NCBI GenBank assembly: GCA_018857735.1 | Contig: JABMCL010002175.1 | Span: 128,501 to 192,500, forward strand | DNA length: 64,000 bases | From: Alviniconcha marisindica | Lineage: Eukaryota > Mollusca > Gastropoda > Provannidae | Reading direction: 5' to 3' | Shown: positions 47,401-52,502 of the stretch, one piece after another | How positions within the stretch are numbered: the stretch's first letter is position 1 | Layout of the letters: every line of letters begins with the position of its first letter | Translations under genes and position numbers: made by a program | The notes under the pieces: generated by a model | Seen by the model: the letters and a program-made list of their open reading frames with translations, nothing else | What the model was told of the DNA's origin: nothing | Database searches by the model: none

Positions 47401-48256
47401 ATGCAAATTCAATGAAAGGTCACAGTGACAGTCTGACACTCATAATCATGTATGACTAGGGAGAAACAGTTGGAAACTCACATGACAGCCATACTGGCTG
47501 AACTGTTTTGTACTGGTCAGGATTTTTTTTTACTGCCAGTACCAAGTGGCAAGTACCGGTAGGTTAAAAAGTCCAGCAGAACTTCTGACTGCTCGTTCAG
47601 CTTGTTAATGATGATATTATTATCTCTCTCTGATCAACTTTAGTATTCACTGAAATATTCAATTGTTGACATTTTGCATAAAACGTATAATATTAGTAAT
47701 TATACTGCTGACACTGTGACAGTACTGATACTGTGATAGTGATACTTCATTACTTGTGCACAATTAGCATAGGGTACAAAAACATACACAATAAGGGAAT
47801 AACTTTTTAAATAATATTGCAATGTTCAACAGTCAGTAATTAACAGTAATATAATAACAAAATTGCTGGGGTTATACGCTTGTACTGGCCACTGGGTAGA
47901 ACTGTAGTTTGCAGTTGCACAATTCGTGTCACGGGTATCGTTCTGTCAAACTAAACAATTACCTACATTATCCCCCCACCCCACCCCCCACCTTTCTTCC
48001 CCCAGACCAGTACAACAGCGAACACCCCCAGTTATAGACGCCAGAATAATGTACACGTTGATTGTGGGCCTTTAATTGCTTAAATGAAAGAAGAAGAAAA
48101 ACTGAAGAAGAAAAAACTCACCACATCTTCCTCCGCTTTTGAGCCCCCTTCTACGGGATCGATAGGAGCTGGTCCCCGCTTCTCAACTGGCTTGCACAGA
48201 GCCATCTGCACCACCACACACATCGTCACCATGGAAACTAAAATCTTCCAGGCCAT
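7210..48256 (-). CDS. NUCB: Nucleobindin (calnuc/NUCB1-NUCB2 family), whole coding span of 13 exon positions
   Basis: Nucleobindins are Ca2+-binding proteins of the ER/Golgi lumen and cytosol, also secreted, that bind G-alpha subunits and, in vertebrate NUCB2, are a precursor of nesfatin-1. Coding blocks on the minus strand are 48256-48122, 35876-35769, 33831-33705, 29107-29019, 25437-25252, 23446-23356 or 23316-23226 (alternatives), 22860-22802, 21008-20808, 20136-20053, 17442-17365, 13760-13455, 12745-12110 and 7305-7210. All junctions are GT-AG and phases agree; the total is 2196 nt. The predicted 731 residues hold a signal peptide (1-21), nesfatin-like region (22-103), KR at 104-105, a charged helical region (154-215), EF-hand loops at 246-257 and 300-311, and Gln/His-rich repeats (387-731). 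Vertebrate members have about 420-460 residues; the extra length is all C-terminal and the leucine zipper is missing. Family assignment is very secure; transcript ends and the exon 3 donor are not. Confidence 0.93.
8075..8270 (+). pseudogene. Fragment of non-LTR reverse transcriptase C-terminus
   Basis: The frame reads [20 protein letters not shown] then LPLSLLNRP, matching the S-x-x-GxRAFSVxGPxxWNxLPLSLR motif at the C-terminus of CR1/jockey-like polymerases. Homology fades on both sides. It lies in the last nucleobindin intron region, opposite to the gene. Confidence 0.5.
8852..9580. repeat. 33-bp minisatellite, about 21 copies
   Basis: The unit is ACTGCTGCTTGTTGATCACT plus TGTCTGACAGTTT, with higher-order alternation of 'gacagtt', 'gaagttt' and 'aacgctt' variants. 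It lies in the last nucleobindin intron. Confidence 0.9.
9585..9775. repeat. About 50-bp minisatellite, four copies
   Basis: The unit contains GACTGACAGGACTACAGTAC and AGAGATCTGACAG, directly following the 33-bp array. Confidence 0.85.
10180..10395 (+). repeat. Three tandem copies of a 68-72 bp unit with a SINE-tail-like end
   Basis: Each unit runs from agcaatagcaacgccctgag to taatggttgactgggcgtaa and ends in (CTTA)n. The last 40 bp also occurs once at 45146-45187, without the 5' part, so it is a dispersed element that was amplified here. Confidence 0.6.
11575..11900. repeat. About 90-bp tandem repeat, three to four copies
   Basis: The unit includes CAGCTGTCAGCGGACTACAG, TTACTACACTGAGGGTCAA and GCTGCTTGTGACCATG. 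It ends about 200 bp from exon 12. Confidence 0.85.
12110..12745 (-). CDS. NUCB: Nucleobindin coding exon 12: Gln/His-rich decapeptide repeats
   Basis: The frame is open for 212 codons (residues 489-700) without a start codon. It begins [17 protein letters not shown], then eight decapeptides of the type [10 protein letters not shown] (variants [20 protein letters not shown]), then about five copies of a second repeat, [12 protein letters not shown], and a Glu/Gln-rich end, [15 protein letters not shown]. The acceptor is ttgtag before CAA and the donor is gag followed by gtaaac, both phase 0, matching exons 11 and 13. If this donor is not used the frame runs 18 more codons to a TAA at 12055-12053. 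The plus-strand open frame over the same DNA is a shadow. Confidence 0.8.
12830..13375. repeat. 29-bp minisatellite filling the intron between exons 11 and 12
   Basis: About 17 copies of a unit containing CAGACTCAGGGTAATACTGT then CCTGCTGCA. It occupies most of the 709-nt intron, leaving only about 80 bp on each side. Confidence 0.9.
13455..13760 (-). CDS. NUCB: Nucleobindin coding exon 11: QQGMP pentapeptide repeats
   Basis: One hundred and two residues (387-488) consist of QTG, nineteen pentapeptides of consensus QQGMP, and the tail PQGQ. Variants are [20 protein letters not shown] and QQGTP; in the middle QHGMP and QQGMP alternate, so the unit there is a 30-bp dimer. The acceptor is tttcaacag and the donor is cag followed by gtaagc, the best donor in this part of the gene; both ends are phase 0. 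The strict 15-bp periodicity keeps all frames open, but only this frame is flanked by splice sites in the right phase. Confidence 0.85.
14895..15295. repeat. 21-bp minisatellite with a 42-bp higher-order unit
   Basis: The basic unit is TCAAACAAAATGCCTGTTTT and variants. In the second half two variants alternate to give a 42-bp dimer. Because the unit is a multiple of three, both strands stay open; these frames are not flanked by matching splice sites and I do not call them exons. Confidence 0.85.
15310..15545. repeat. 32-bp minisatellite, seven copies
   Basis: Nearly identical copies of TCCCTCCTGAAATCAGCTCA plus ATTTGAATACAG. The high identity suggests recent expansion. Confidence 0.9.
15640..16560. 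repeat. Complex 'tcagtcatccactcttc' minisatellite, first block
   Basis: Roughly 24-30 bp units of CAGTCATCCACTCTTCCT and CATCTCATCAGGT are organised into longer blocks of about 120-150 bp that repeat as a whole. Confidence 0.85.
16565..16800 (+). mobile_element. Probable 3' tail of a truncated non-LTR element
   Basis: A TG-rich tract, an AT-rich stretch, then CAGCGCTTTGAGCCGCAGG, GTAGGCACTTTACAAATTTC and (ATT)n. This is the common 3' tail design of retroelements in molluscs and is like the tail behind the RT remnant at 59.5 kb. It sits inside a minisatellite that continues on both sides. Confidence 0.45.
16800..17335. repeat. Same minisatellite family, second block
   Basis: CAGTCATCCACTCTTCATCT units alternate with 'tgttagtgacagtgtcag' spacers. 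The block resumes directly after a retroelement tail, suggesting that the insertion split an older array, and it ends about 30 bp from nucleobindin exon 10. Confidence 0.85.
17365..17442 (-). CDS. NUCB: Nucleobindin coding exon 10: linker to the Gln-rich domain
   Basis: Twenty-six residues (361-386), [20 protein letters not shown] then QMMHGA, recall the GELKF/QLKFHP motif near the vertebrate C-terminus and the start of the Gln-rich segment. The acceptor is ctgttgcag and the donor is gcg followed by gtatgt; both are phase 0. The flanking introns on both sides are almost entirely minisatellite. Confidence 0.85.
17470..18375. repeat. Degenerate 'tgtacagagtgaaacatta' repeat
   Basis: Diverged units of about 25-50 bp around CATCTGTACAGAGTGAAACA fill the start of the intron between exons 9 and 10. 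Confidence 0.75.
18376..18840. repeat. 36-bp minisatellite, about 12 copies
   Basis: The unit combines GACAGTGATATACAGGGTGA and CACATTCTCATCTGTA. It appears to be a homogenised derivative of the degenerate repeat on either side. Confidence 0.85.
19280..20045. repeat. Degenerate 'cagtgacacactacacagatactcaaaca' repeat
   Basis: Diverged copies of ACAGTGACACACTACACAGA plus TACTCAAACATAC run up to the donor of nucleobindin exon 9. Confidence 0.75.
20053..20136 (-). CDS. NUCB: Nucleobindin coding exon 9: post-EF-hand segment
   Basis: Twenty-eight residues (333-360) start [20 protein letters not shown] and end PGVVP. They match the vertebrate WETLD...LFTEEELKEYE block that starts the leucine zipper, but here the homology stops after the EELQEY motif and the zipper is not continued. 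The acceptor is attttcag and the donor is cct followed by gtacgt; both are phase 0. Confidence 0.9.
20350..20775. repeat. CA/CT-rich microsatellite
   Basis: Interrupted (CA)n and (CT)n runs in the intron between exons 8 and 9. Open frames here are simple-sequence artefacts. Confidence 0.8.
20808..21008 (-). CDS. NUCB: Nucleobindin coding exon 8: inter-hand helix and EF-hand 2
   Basis: Sixty-seven residues (266-332) start [20 protein letters not shown], followed by a conserved NRMREHV helix, the second EF-hand loop [12 protein letters not shown] (300-311) and a charged stretch ending in GWE. This matches the vertebrate LEKVYDPKNEEDDM...LRMREHVM-x-x-D-x-NQDRLVTLEEFL block. In vertebrates the G-alpha-binding motif overlaps EF-hand 2. 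As in vertebrates, loop position 6 is not Gly. The acceptor is ttttcag and the donor is gag followed by gtaggg; both are phase 0. The frame stays open upstream only because the intron minisatellite is open. Confidence 0.94.
21140..22515. repeat. 44-bp minisatellite, about 31 copies
   Basis: The unit contains GGACAGCCACAGAAACCAGG and CATGGCTGATATGGGGTG. Variants (ggctgat/ggttgat, cagccacag/cagtgacat) recur in an ordered way, showing multi-unit duplication. Because 44 is not a multiple of three and the unit has no stop on the minus strand, three very long minus frames of 450-650 codons result. They are intronic. Confidence 0.95.
22802..22860 (-). CDS. NUCB: Nucleobindin coding exon 7: EF-hand 1 loop
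   Basis: This short 59-nt exon has no start codon and is easily overlooked. It completes codon 246 and encodes [20 protein letters not shown] (residues 246-265). It lines up with the family's EF-hand 1, DxNxDGxLDEQELEALFTKE. Loop ligand positions 1, 3, 5, 9 and 12 are D, N, D, D and E, so Ca2+ coordination is plausible. Position 6, normally Gly, is Lys251, and position 8 is Trp. The acceptor is cttttgcag and the donor is gag followed by gtaggt, leaving phase 0. Position and phase fit exactly between exons 6 and 8. Confidence 0.85.
22925..23095. repeat. (TG)n microsatellite next to exon 6a
   Basis: Interrupted TG runs on the plus strand (CA on the transcribed strand) in the intron between exons 6a and 7. 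CA-rich intronic tracts are known binding sites for splicing regulators such as hnRNP L, so a role in exon choice is possible. Confidence 0.7.
23226..23316 (-). CDS. NUCB: Nucleobindin exon 6a, tandem alternative copy of exon 6b
   Basis: This is a second 91-nt exon with the same phases (0 in, 1 out), a similar acceptor (tgtttttcag) and the same donor (catg, gtcagt). It encodes [20 protein letters not shown] then [10 protein letters not shown], 25 of 30 residues identical to exon 6b. The reading frame is intact and the splice sites are good, so it does not look like a dead copy. Including both copies shifts the frame and meets a stop inside this exon. Mutually exclusive use with 6b is inferred, not observed. 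Confidence 0.82.
23356..23446 (-). CDS. NUCB: Nucleobindin exon 6b, alternative copy nearest exon 5
   Basis: The 91-nt exon encodes [20 protein letters not shown] then [10 protein letters not shown] plus the first base of codon 246. This is the family block GS-x-x-QLKEVWEE-x-DGLDP-x-x-FDPKTFF-x-LHD leading straight into EF-hand 1. The acceptor is tgttttcag and the donor is catg followed by gtcagt. The FFLKH ending is somewhat nearer the vertebrate form (FFKLH) than copy 6a. The donor is only 39 nt from the acceptor of copy 6a, so the two cannot readily be spliced to each other. Confidence 0.88.
24170..24475. repeat. About 72-bp minisatellite, four copies
   Basis: The unit contains TTTTTACAGTCAGTTCCAGC, ACACTGACAAAGAGATGAGG and TGGAGAGAGGCCTGC. 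Confidence 0.9.
24600..25075. repeat. About 28-33 bp minisatellite, about 16 copies
   Basis: Units such as GGTGGTCTATAGCCATGTCA plus TAGTGACAG alternate with a shorter 'tatagctgtcatagtgaca' form. A C24 homopolymer follows at about 25171-25194, close to exon 5. Confidence 0.85.
25252..25437 (-). CDS. NUCB: Nucleobindin coding exon 5: basic and charged helical region
   Basis: Sixty-two residues (154-215) run from [20 protein letters not shown] through [20 protein letters not shown] to a Lys/Glu/His-rich helix ending EHEKINHP. This is the conserved EEFK-x-YEM-x-KEHE-x-x-x-YL...HPKVNHP region, called the basic DNA-binding region in the original nucleobindin papers. The long charged run should form a helix or coiled coil. 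The acceptor is ttttcag and the donor is cct followed by gtgagt; both ends are phase 0. Confidence 0.93.
25640..26195. repeat. 46-bp minisatellite, about 12 copies
   Basis: The unit contains GACATCACACCATCAATCAC and CTGGAGGACAGGAGGATAAA; copies are nearly identical. Confidence 0.9.
26335..26850. repeat. 'cagtcagcatctcactcagtatttc' minisatellite, block 1
   Basis: Units of about 28 bp with CAGTCAGCATCTCACTCAGT and ATTTCAGTCA. The same family recurs at 28.17-28.93 kb in the same intron. Confidence 0.85.
27135..27584 (-). other. Unrecognised 149-codon open frame in an intron
   Basis: This non-repetitive frame is the longest unique open reading frame in the introns and has protein-like composition (Trp and charged residues, e.g. 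[20 protein letters not shown] and [15 protein letters not shown]). An overlapping plus-strand frame (27343-27657) is open too. I do not recognise either. A transposon-derived fragment is the likeliest explanation; there are no supporting splice sites. Confidence 0.2.
28017..28040. repeat. G24 homopolymer
   Basis: An uninterrupted run of 24 G on the plus strand (C on the transcribed strand). Its length may be inaccurate in an assembly. Confidence 0.85.
28170..28930. repeat. 'cagtcagcatttcag' minisatellite, block 2
   Basis: Units around CACAGTCAGCATTTCAG and CAGCCTCTCAGCTAGAGTC. It ends about 90 bp from nucleobindin exon 4. Confidence 0.85.
29019..29107 (-). CDS. NUCB: Nucleobindin coding exon 4
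   Basis: The exon completes codon 124 and encodes residues 125-153, [20 protein letters not shown] then KDLENLIKK. It matches the family block FEHLDPQN-x-x-TFE-x-RDLELLI. The acceptor is ttttgtag and the donor is aag followed by gtgagt, leaving phase 0. The intron on the 3' side contains an array of 'cagtcagcatttcagtca'-type repeats beginning within about 100 bp of the donor. Confidence 0.9.
30030..30192. repeat. 48-bp minisatellite, three and a half copies
   Basis: The unit contains AAGAAACAAGTGCTGTCACT and GAGACACAAATGTTGCCACT. The stretch 29110-30030 before it shows no exon. Confidence 0.9.
30690..30890. repeat. Two adjacent short tandem arrays
   Basis: 'gatgatagaccatct' units are followed by three 39-bp copies containing GAATGAAAAGCACTGTCC and GATGAGACCTGAA. 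The flanking 30890-31390 is non-repetitive with no recognised exon. Confidence 0.8.
31395..32265. repeat. 'tctctatcctgctgaacctgttcatg' minisatellite, over 30 copies
   Basis: Three subfamilies follow in blocks: a ~53-bp dimer of 'caccTGTTCACG' and 'aacTTGTTCTTG' units, then a 27-bp 'gaacctgttcatgtg' block, then a 25-bp 'ctattgctgaaccagatcat' block. The order shows stepwise local expansion. Confidence 0.9.
32595..32872. repeat. 68-bp minisatellite, four copies
   Basis: The unit contains GTTGTCAGGCCAGTCTTATG, ACACTGTAGCAGTATTTCAT and TTCACTACACTGACAG. Confidence 0.9.
32922..33410. repeat. 34-bp minisatellite, about 14 copies
   Basis: AAGGCTGTCATGCCTGGGGA plus GTCCATATTCCACC, with 'gtgaag' and 'ggggag' variants. 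Confidence 0.9.
33705..33831 (-). CDS. NUCB: Nucleobindin coding exon 3: end of nesfatin-like region with conserved Lys-Arg
   Basis: Residues 82-123 and the first base of codon 124 include [20 protein letters not shown], very close to the vertebrate RTKLDELKRQEV-RLR block. In vertebrate NUCB2 the prohormone convertase cut releasing nesfatin-1 is at this Lys-Arg. The acceptor is tgattgcag before AGC. Two donors keep the same phase 1: gtacgg after 33705 (chosen, because the joined product [14 protein letters not shown] aligns better with the family) and gtaaat after 33669, which adds 12 codons. Only cDNA can decide between them. Confidence 0.88.
33838..34140. repeat. About 26-bp minisatellite abutting exon 3
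   Basis: Copies of TCTGCAATCACACATCAACT plus ACCAAC on the plus strand. The array begins directly at the exon 3 acceptor: the acceptor tgattgcag itself is the complement of the repeat's CTGCAATCA. Each copy therefore carries the same acceptor-like sequence. Degenerate copies continue to about 34570. Confidence 0.85.
34690..35370. repeat. 34-bp minisatellite, about 19 copies
   Basis: GGCAGTTGTACTGAGAGGCA plus TTACATCATCAGTT, with local 10-bp expansions (ggcagttggc). Confidence 0.9.
35769..35876 (-). CDS. NUCB: Nucleobindin coding exon 2: nesfatin-like region
   Basis: This exon encodes 36 residues (46-81) including [20 protein letters not shown] and ending in ISDIK. They match the family pattern Y-Y-x-x-Y-L-x-x-V-I-x-V-L-E-x-D-x-x-F-R-x-K-L of vertebrate NUCB1/2, which forms the Leu/Ile-rich start of nesfatin-1. 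The acceptor is cag before GGC and the donor is aag followed by gtgagt; both ends are phase 0. The 1.9 kb of intron downstream to exon 3 holds a 34-bp minisatellite, and the intron upstream holds a 57-bp one. Confidence 0.92.
35890..37325. repeat. 55-58 bp minisatellite, about 26 copies
   Basis: The unit contains CACTGATCAGTACAACAGGC, ACACAGCACTGGCTGTACAG and AGGTGAACCA, with 'ttagtca' or 'ccacagtca' joints. It starts within 15 bp of the nucleobindin exon 2 acceptor, so the acceptor tract of exon 2 lies at the edge of the array. Confidence 0.95.
37330..45480. other. First coding intron, mostly unique sequence
   Basis: I see no convincing exon in this stretch on either strand. It contains a 51-bp repeat with TGTGAGAGAGACTGAGGTAT at 40690-40905, TG and CA microsatellites (about 40550-40590, 44367-44396) and scattered AT-rich DNA. 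The 42160-42440 stretch ends in a retroelement-like 'ttataagaattattatcac' tail. Confidence 0.45.
45146..45190 (+). repeat. Solo copy of the 40-bp (CTTA)n-tailed dispersed element
   Basis: The sequence taatggttgactgggtgtaa followed by aacaccaaattacttactta matches the 3' half of the units at 10.2-10.4 kb with one substitution. A (CTTA)n-type end is common for SINE-like repeats. Confidence 0.5.
45486..45704. mobile_element. Foldback / hairpin MITE-like element
   Basis: Two arms of about 100 bp (45486-45590 and 45602-45704) are inverted copies of each other with only a few mismatches and small indels, separated by a loop of about 11 bases. Shared blocks include GGTCTTGAAC, GAGAATCTCA and GAGGGGACACTGTGTAA with their complements. 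The whole would fold into one long hairpin. No transposase is present and I did not identify a target-site duplication. Confidence 0.7.
46100..46805. repeat. Degenerate repeat with recurrent TGACCTTGACC-like blocks
   Basis: Four or five diverged units of roughly 130-170 bp share the order 'caatcttttcac / aaggatcagcag / actgtgaccttgac'. Blocks at about 46235, 46375, 46490 and 46787 contain TGACC(T/C)TGACC-like sequence, whose complement TCAAGGTCA is the extended nuclear-receptor half-site. It lies in the first coding intron of nucleobindin. Confidence 0.5.
46860..48110. other. First coding intron, part next to exon 1
   Basis: AT-rich unique sequence without recognisable exon or repeat array. 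Confidence 0.5.
48122..48256 (-). CDS. NUCB: Nucleobindin coding exon 1: signal peptide and N-terminus
   Basis: This exon encodes 45 residues. They begin [10 protein letters not shown], with a hydrophobic core through VVVQMAL, then the acidic and proline-containing segment [18 protein letters not shown] signal peptidase cut after Cys21 is likely. The ATG has A at -3 and G at +4. A good acceptor (pyrimidine-rich then cag, exon edge at 48262) lies only six bases upstream of the ATG, so the 5' UTR is split. The donor gtgagt follows codon 45 in phase 0. A dibasic KR at residues 26-27 is a potential processing site. The next coding exon is more than 12 kb away. Confidence 0.85.
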
Positions 48257-48599
48257 CTTGTTCTGAAACGTGATGACAAACTGTAAGTTTACAAGCAAAT
48301 GCGCAGCAGTAGAGCCCAAAACACGATCGAGTCTTACGGTTTGGTCTAAATTACACATATATACAAAACTGACACCGCTGGGATACCTCTGCTGCTACTT
48401 GAATGAAAATGTGATCAACGGTGAGCTGGCACTTTGTCACTTGTCTCTGGAGTCTGAGACAGTGAGTGTAGTCCACTAGTCGTCAGCAGAGATGAGGTTG
48501 ACGCCGGCTTTACATTTATTTACCAAGCATACGGAGGGGGGGAAAATACCACAAAGTGTACACTCTGACGAAAATAATACACACACCTGGTCTCACCAA

Positions 48600-48900
48600 G
48601 TGGTATATATTTAGGTAGGCTGCGGACTATCAGTATCGGCTCTGTCACAGCTGCTGCGTAAACCACAGCGAAATTATTCTGAAACGAAAAACCGGATGTA
48701 GTACGTGTTCGGTGTACAGATCAGCAGTGGAAAGCAAGAGCATTTTTGATTGGTTGAAATTTTTGTAGGCCACGTGCGGTAAACTGATCTAAAAATACAT
48801 GGATAGCGGCTTGCCCATTGGGAGCGTTGATCAAAGTGAAGCAAGCATCCGCCATATTGAAATGGTCAGCTGCTCTCTCGCGAACAGTATTGAGAGCACA
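48600..48900 (-). promoter_or_regulatory. Probable nucleobindin promoter / first non-coding exon region
   Basis: The region lies just upstream of the first coding exon and is less repetitive than its surroundings. On the minus strand it has two CCAAT boxes (48821-48817 and 48753-48749), and a palindromic CACGTG E-box at 48771-48776. A TATA-like run is at about 48603-48610. A splice acceptor immediately before the start codon implies an upstream untranslated exon; possible donors are a gtgaga near 48595 and a gtaaga near 48338. The transcription start cannot be fixed from sequence. Confidence 0.3.
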
Positions 48901-50183
48901 TTGGTAAAAAGCACAGAAGCGTGATATTATTCAGTGTCTGTAGAAAGAAGCAAAGAGCGGGTTTCGGTAGGATTTAAAAAATTAAAAAAAATCAGTTTAC
49001 AATGTCATGTGCTGAGATCGGCGCCGGCGAAGACTGAATGAAGCCGACGTGTGACTCGAGTGAAAGCGAGGCCCATTTACACTTTCTTTCCGTGCCAACC
49101 GGCAGTTATCGGCGGCCACCAGAGCTGACACGGCCAGTTACACGTTACACGGCCTGCTGCATGTCCGGTCGCTGTCTACGGCTGATCAGTACCGGGCGGC
49201 TCAAGTCGGCCCGGCGGTCCCGTTAACTTTCACTACTGACTAGTGTTTTTTTCTATTTTTTAATTATTATTATTATTATTAAAAAAAATTATTAATTTTT
49301 GGGGGGGGGTATTTGTTGTTGTTGTTCTTCTTCTTCTCTCTCTCTCTCTTCTTCTTCTCAGTTCTTCTTTTTTCGAGTTGGTCGGCCTACGCCGGCGTAT
49401 GGACAACGGCTTGACGCGGAAACTGCAAAACTCCGAGGCTGACGAGAGCCAGTGCAATCAGTTGAGTCATAGGCCCATTTTGGTGCTTACACTGACTGAT
49501 GACATTTTTATATACACTATATATTATATGGGGGGGGGGGGGGGGGTGCTGCTGTTTGGACTATACTGAGGGACTTGTAAGCAACTTAAGTGAAATAAAA
49601 ATCTGTGACATGAATGACTCAGTGCTAGCGGCGTTCTAGATAAGATTCAAACACATAAAAGACTCGATTCAAAAGGCAGAACGCTTATTATCACTAGTAG
49701 TTACCCACTATCTGAAAATTTTCGGTGTCACATTTATATTACAGCAGGCTAAGTAGCCCACTATTGCATTGTAGGCCTCCCGGCCCACTTTGGTTTCACC
49801 TACAGTAGGTAGTCCACTGCTGTATCGTAGGCCTCCCGTCCCACTTTGGTGCCACCTACAGTAGGTAGTCCACTGTTGTATCGCAGGCCTTCTCAGTGGT
49901 GGTACTGCAGCGTTGTATTCTTTGCACGGGTTTGTAGTAGTGAGGGATTGCGCTGCGCCGACCACAGCGTAATAAAGCTCTGCATTAGTTATATTTTGCT
50001 CTTCGGTATATTGCCAGGTGTTGCACCCGTTGCTAATGGACAGCTGTTTAATTGCAATGCACTGTGCCTACTGCACTTGATTTTGCTCAGTATGATGTTG
50101 TGTTGTGCTTATTGTCACGAAAAGGCTTCATTGTACCCTTTTCTTCCTCTATACTGCTGCCTTGGCAAATGTAATACTTTGTG

Positions 50184-50222
<39 letters not shown>

Positions 50223-50330
50223 GCGCGTGCGTGCGTGCGAGCCTGCGCACGTGTGTGTTTGTGTGCGCGCGTGTGTGCTGTGTGTTCGCCATGGCTAAAA
50301 TAAACAAGGTGTCGAAAACGACAGAATAAA
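48900..50330. other. Intergenic region upstream of nucleobindin
   Basis: 48900-49230 is richer in CpG and may be part of a promoter. Further on are pyrimidine-rich tracts (49320-49370), a G15 run (about 49531-49547), a direct repeat of about 55 bp with 'ggcctcccggcccactttgg' (49740-49890) and GT/GC simple sequence (50185-50275). I see no supported exon. Confidence 0.45.
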
Positions 50331-50930
50331 AAAATAAAACTAAAATTGAAGGGGTGGGTATACAACATGCTAAAGCAAAGTAACGAAAACGACAGAATAA
50401 AAAAAAAATTTTTTTAAATGGAACGGGTGGGTATACATTATGCTAAAACAAAGTGGTGAAAACGACAGAAAAAAAAGAAGCGTGGGTATACAACATGCCC
50501 AGTGGCGAAAACGACAGAATATTTTTATTTTTTTTAAATGGCAGGGGTGGGTATACATGTTAAAACAAAGTAGCGAAAACGACAGAAAAAAAGAATGCAA
50601 TTTGTTTTTAAATAAAAAATGGAAGGGGTGGACATACGACATGCTAAAACAAAGTGGCGAAAACGACAGAATAAAAAATAAAAAAGGAAAAAATAATAAT
50701 AATAAAATGGAAGGGAGGGTATACAACATGCTAAAACAAAGTGGCCAGAACGACAGACTAGAAAAACTGGTAGGGGCGGGTGTACAACACGTTAAAAGAA
50801 AGCGGCAAAAGCGACAATAAAAACGGGTGCACTACATGCGAAAACGGACCAGAAAAGAAAGGGTGAGTGTAGGCTACAGAGGTAAAAACGACGGAATCAA
50901 AGGACGGCTGTACAACATGTTGAAAAAGAG
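50330..50930. repeat. Degenerate 60-70 bp repeat with 'aacgacagaataaaaa'
   Basis: About eight diverged copies contain GGGTGGGTATACAACATGCT and AACAAAGTGGCGAAAACGAC with variable A/T tracts between them. Confidence 0.8.
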
Positions 50931-51372
50931 TAACAGGCGACAGGCGCCTAGACACGGATGGATAACACTCTGAAACAAAAAGACAACAACAGCCGCCTAG
51001 ACACGGATGGATAACACTCTGAAACAAAGAGACAACAACAGCCGCCTAGACACGGACGGATAACACTCTGAAACAAAGAGACAACAACAGCCACCTAGAC
51101 ACGGATGAATAACACTCTGAAACAAAGAAACAACAACAGCCGCCTAGACACGGATGGATAACACTCTGAAACAAAGAAACAACAACAGCCGCCTAGACAC
51201 GGATGGATAACACTCTGAAACAAAGAAACAACAACAGCCGCCTAGACACGGATGGATAACACTCTGAAACAAAGAAACAACAACAGCCGCCTAGACACGG
51301 ATGGATAACACTCTGAAACAAAGAGACAACAGCCGCCTAGACACGGATGAATAACACTCTGAAACAAAGTGG
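50930..51372. repeat. 49-bp minisatellite, about nine copies
   Basis: CAACAACAGCCGCCTAGACA plus CGGATGGATAACACTCTGAA and ACAAAGA. It grades into arrays on both sides that share the 'ctgaaacaaag' core. Confidence 0.9.
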
Positions 51373-52015
51373 AGAAAAAAGCAGATTAGAAACAGGTGGA
51401 CCATATGCTGAAACAAAGTTGAGAAAACAGCCGAACAGAAACGGGTGGACCACATGCTGAAACAAAATGAAGGCAACAACAGCGGGAGAGAAACGGGTGG
51501 ACCACATGCTGAAACAAAGTGGAGGCAACAACAGCCGGAGAGAAACGGGTGGACCACATGCTGAACAAATGGAGGCAACAACAGCCGGAGAGAAACGGTG
51601 GACCACATGCTGAACAAAGTGGAGGCAACAACAGCCGGAGAGAAACGGGTGGACCACATGCTGAAGCAAAGTGGAGGCAACAACAGCCGGAGAGAAACGG
51701 GTGGACCACATGCTGAAGCAAAGTGGAGGCAACAACAGCCGGAGAGAAACGGGTGGACCACATGCTGAAAAGTCACCAACGCTGAAGAAAGGGGAACAAC
51801 AGCCGGAGAGAAACGGAAGTGGGACCATCCCAGTGGCAACCGAGAGAAATGACAGAGCAAAGTGGAGGCAACAACAGCCGGAGAGAAACGGGTGGACCAC
51901 ATGCTGAAGCAAAGTGGAGGCAACAACAGCCGGAGAGAAACGGGTGGACCACATGCTGAAACAAAGTGGAGACAACAACAGCCGGAGAGAAACGAGTGGA
52001 CCACATGCTGAAGCA
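51372..52015. repeat. 52-bp minisatellite, about 12 copies
   Basis: The unit contains AACAACAGCCGGAGAGAAAC, GGGTGGACCACATGCTGAA and CAAAGTGGAGGC. Open frames on both strands across it are repeat artefacts. Confidence 0.9.
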
Positions 52016-52502
52016 AAGAAGGCAAGACCAAGGTCGGGACAGAAACCCAGAAGGAAAAAAAGAGGAGAGAGACGGACGGACTGACAGACCGTGGCAAGAG
52101 AGAGACAGAGAGAGACAGACAGAGACAGAACGCAAACTTTCAAACGCTTAGTTAACGACAAGAACTGTGGACTACTGATCGCTCACAGTGACCAGCTGCA
52201 TTACAGGCAGCTAGCCAGTTTATTTGAGTTACGTCTGATGGTATACAAAATGATACATTGGTATGTATGCATTTACTGTATAGGATTTTCTTACAGACCT
52301 ATGATTCACAATGATATACACAATAAACTGTAATGTAGGCTTTATTGTCGGAAATTTCTATTTGTTTCTCTCGGAACTTTCGTTGTTCAGAAGCGCCTGA
52401 CATGGCTTGATTTTCCGAAGTTTGTATAATTTATGGCAATTCTTTACCGTGGTAATTATTTTAAGAAATGGCTAATATCAGGTGAACTGAACAAGGGTGA
52501 TA

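Noticed and set aside
51291..52161. 270-codon minus-strand frames
   Set aside because: 49-bp and 52-bp minisatellites; no coding signature outside the repeats.
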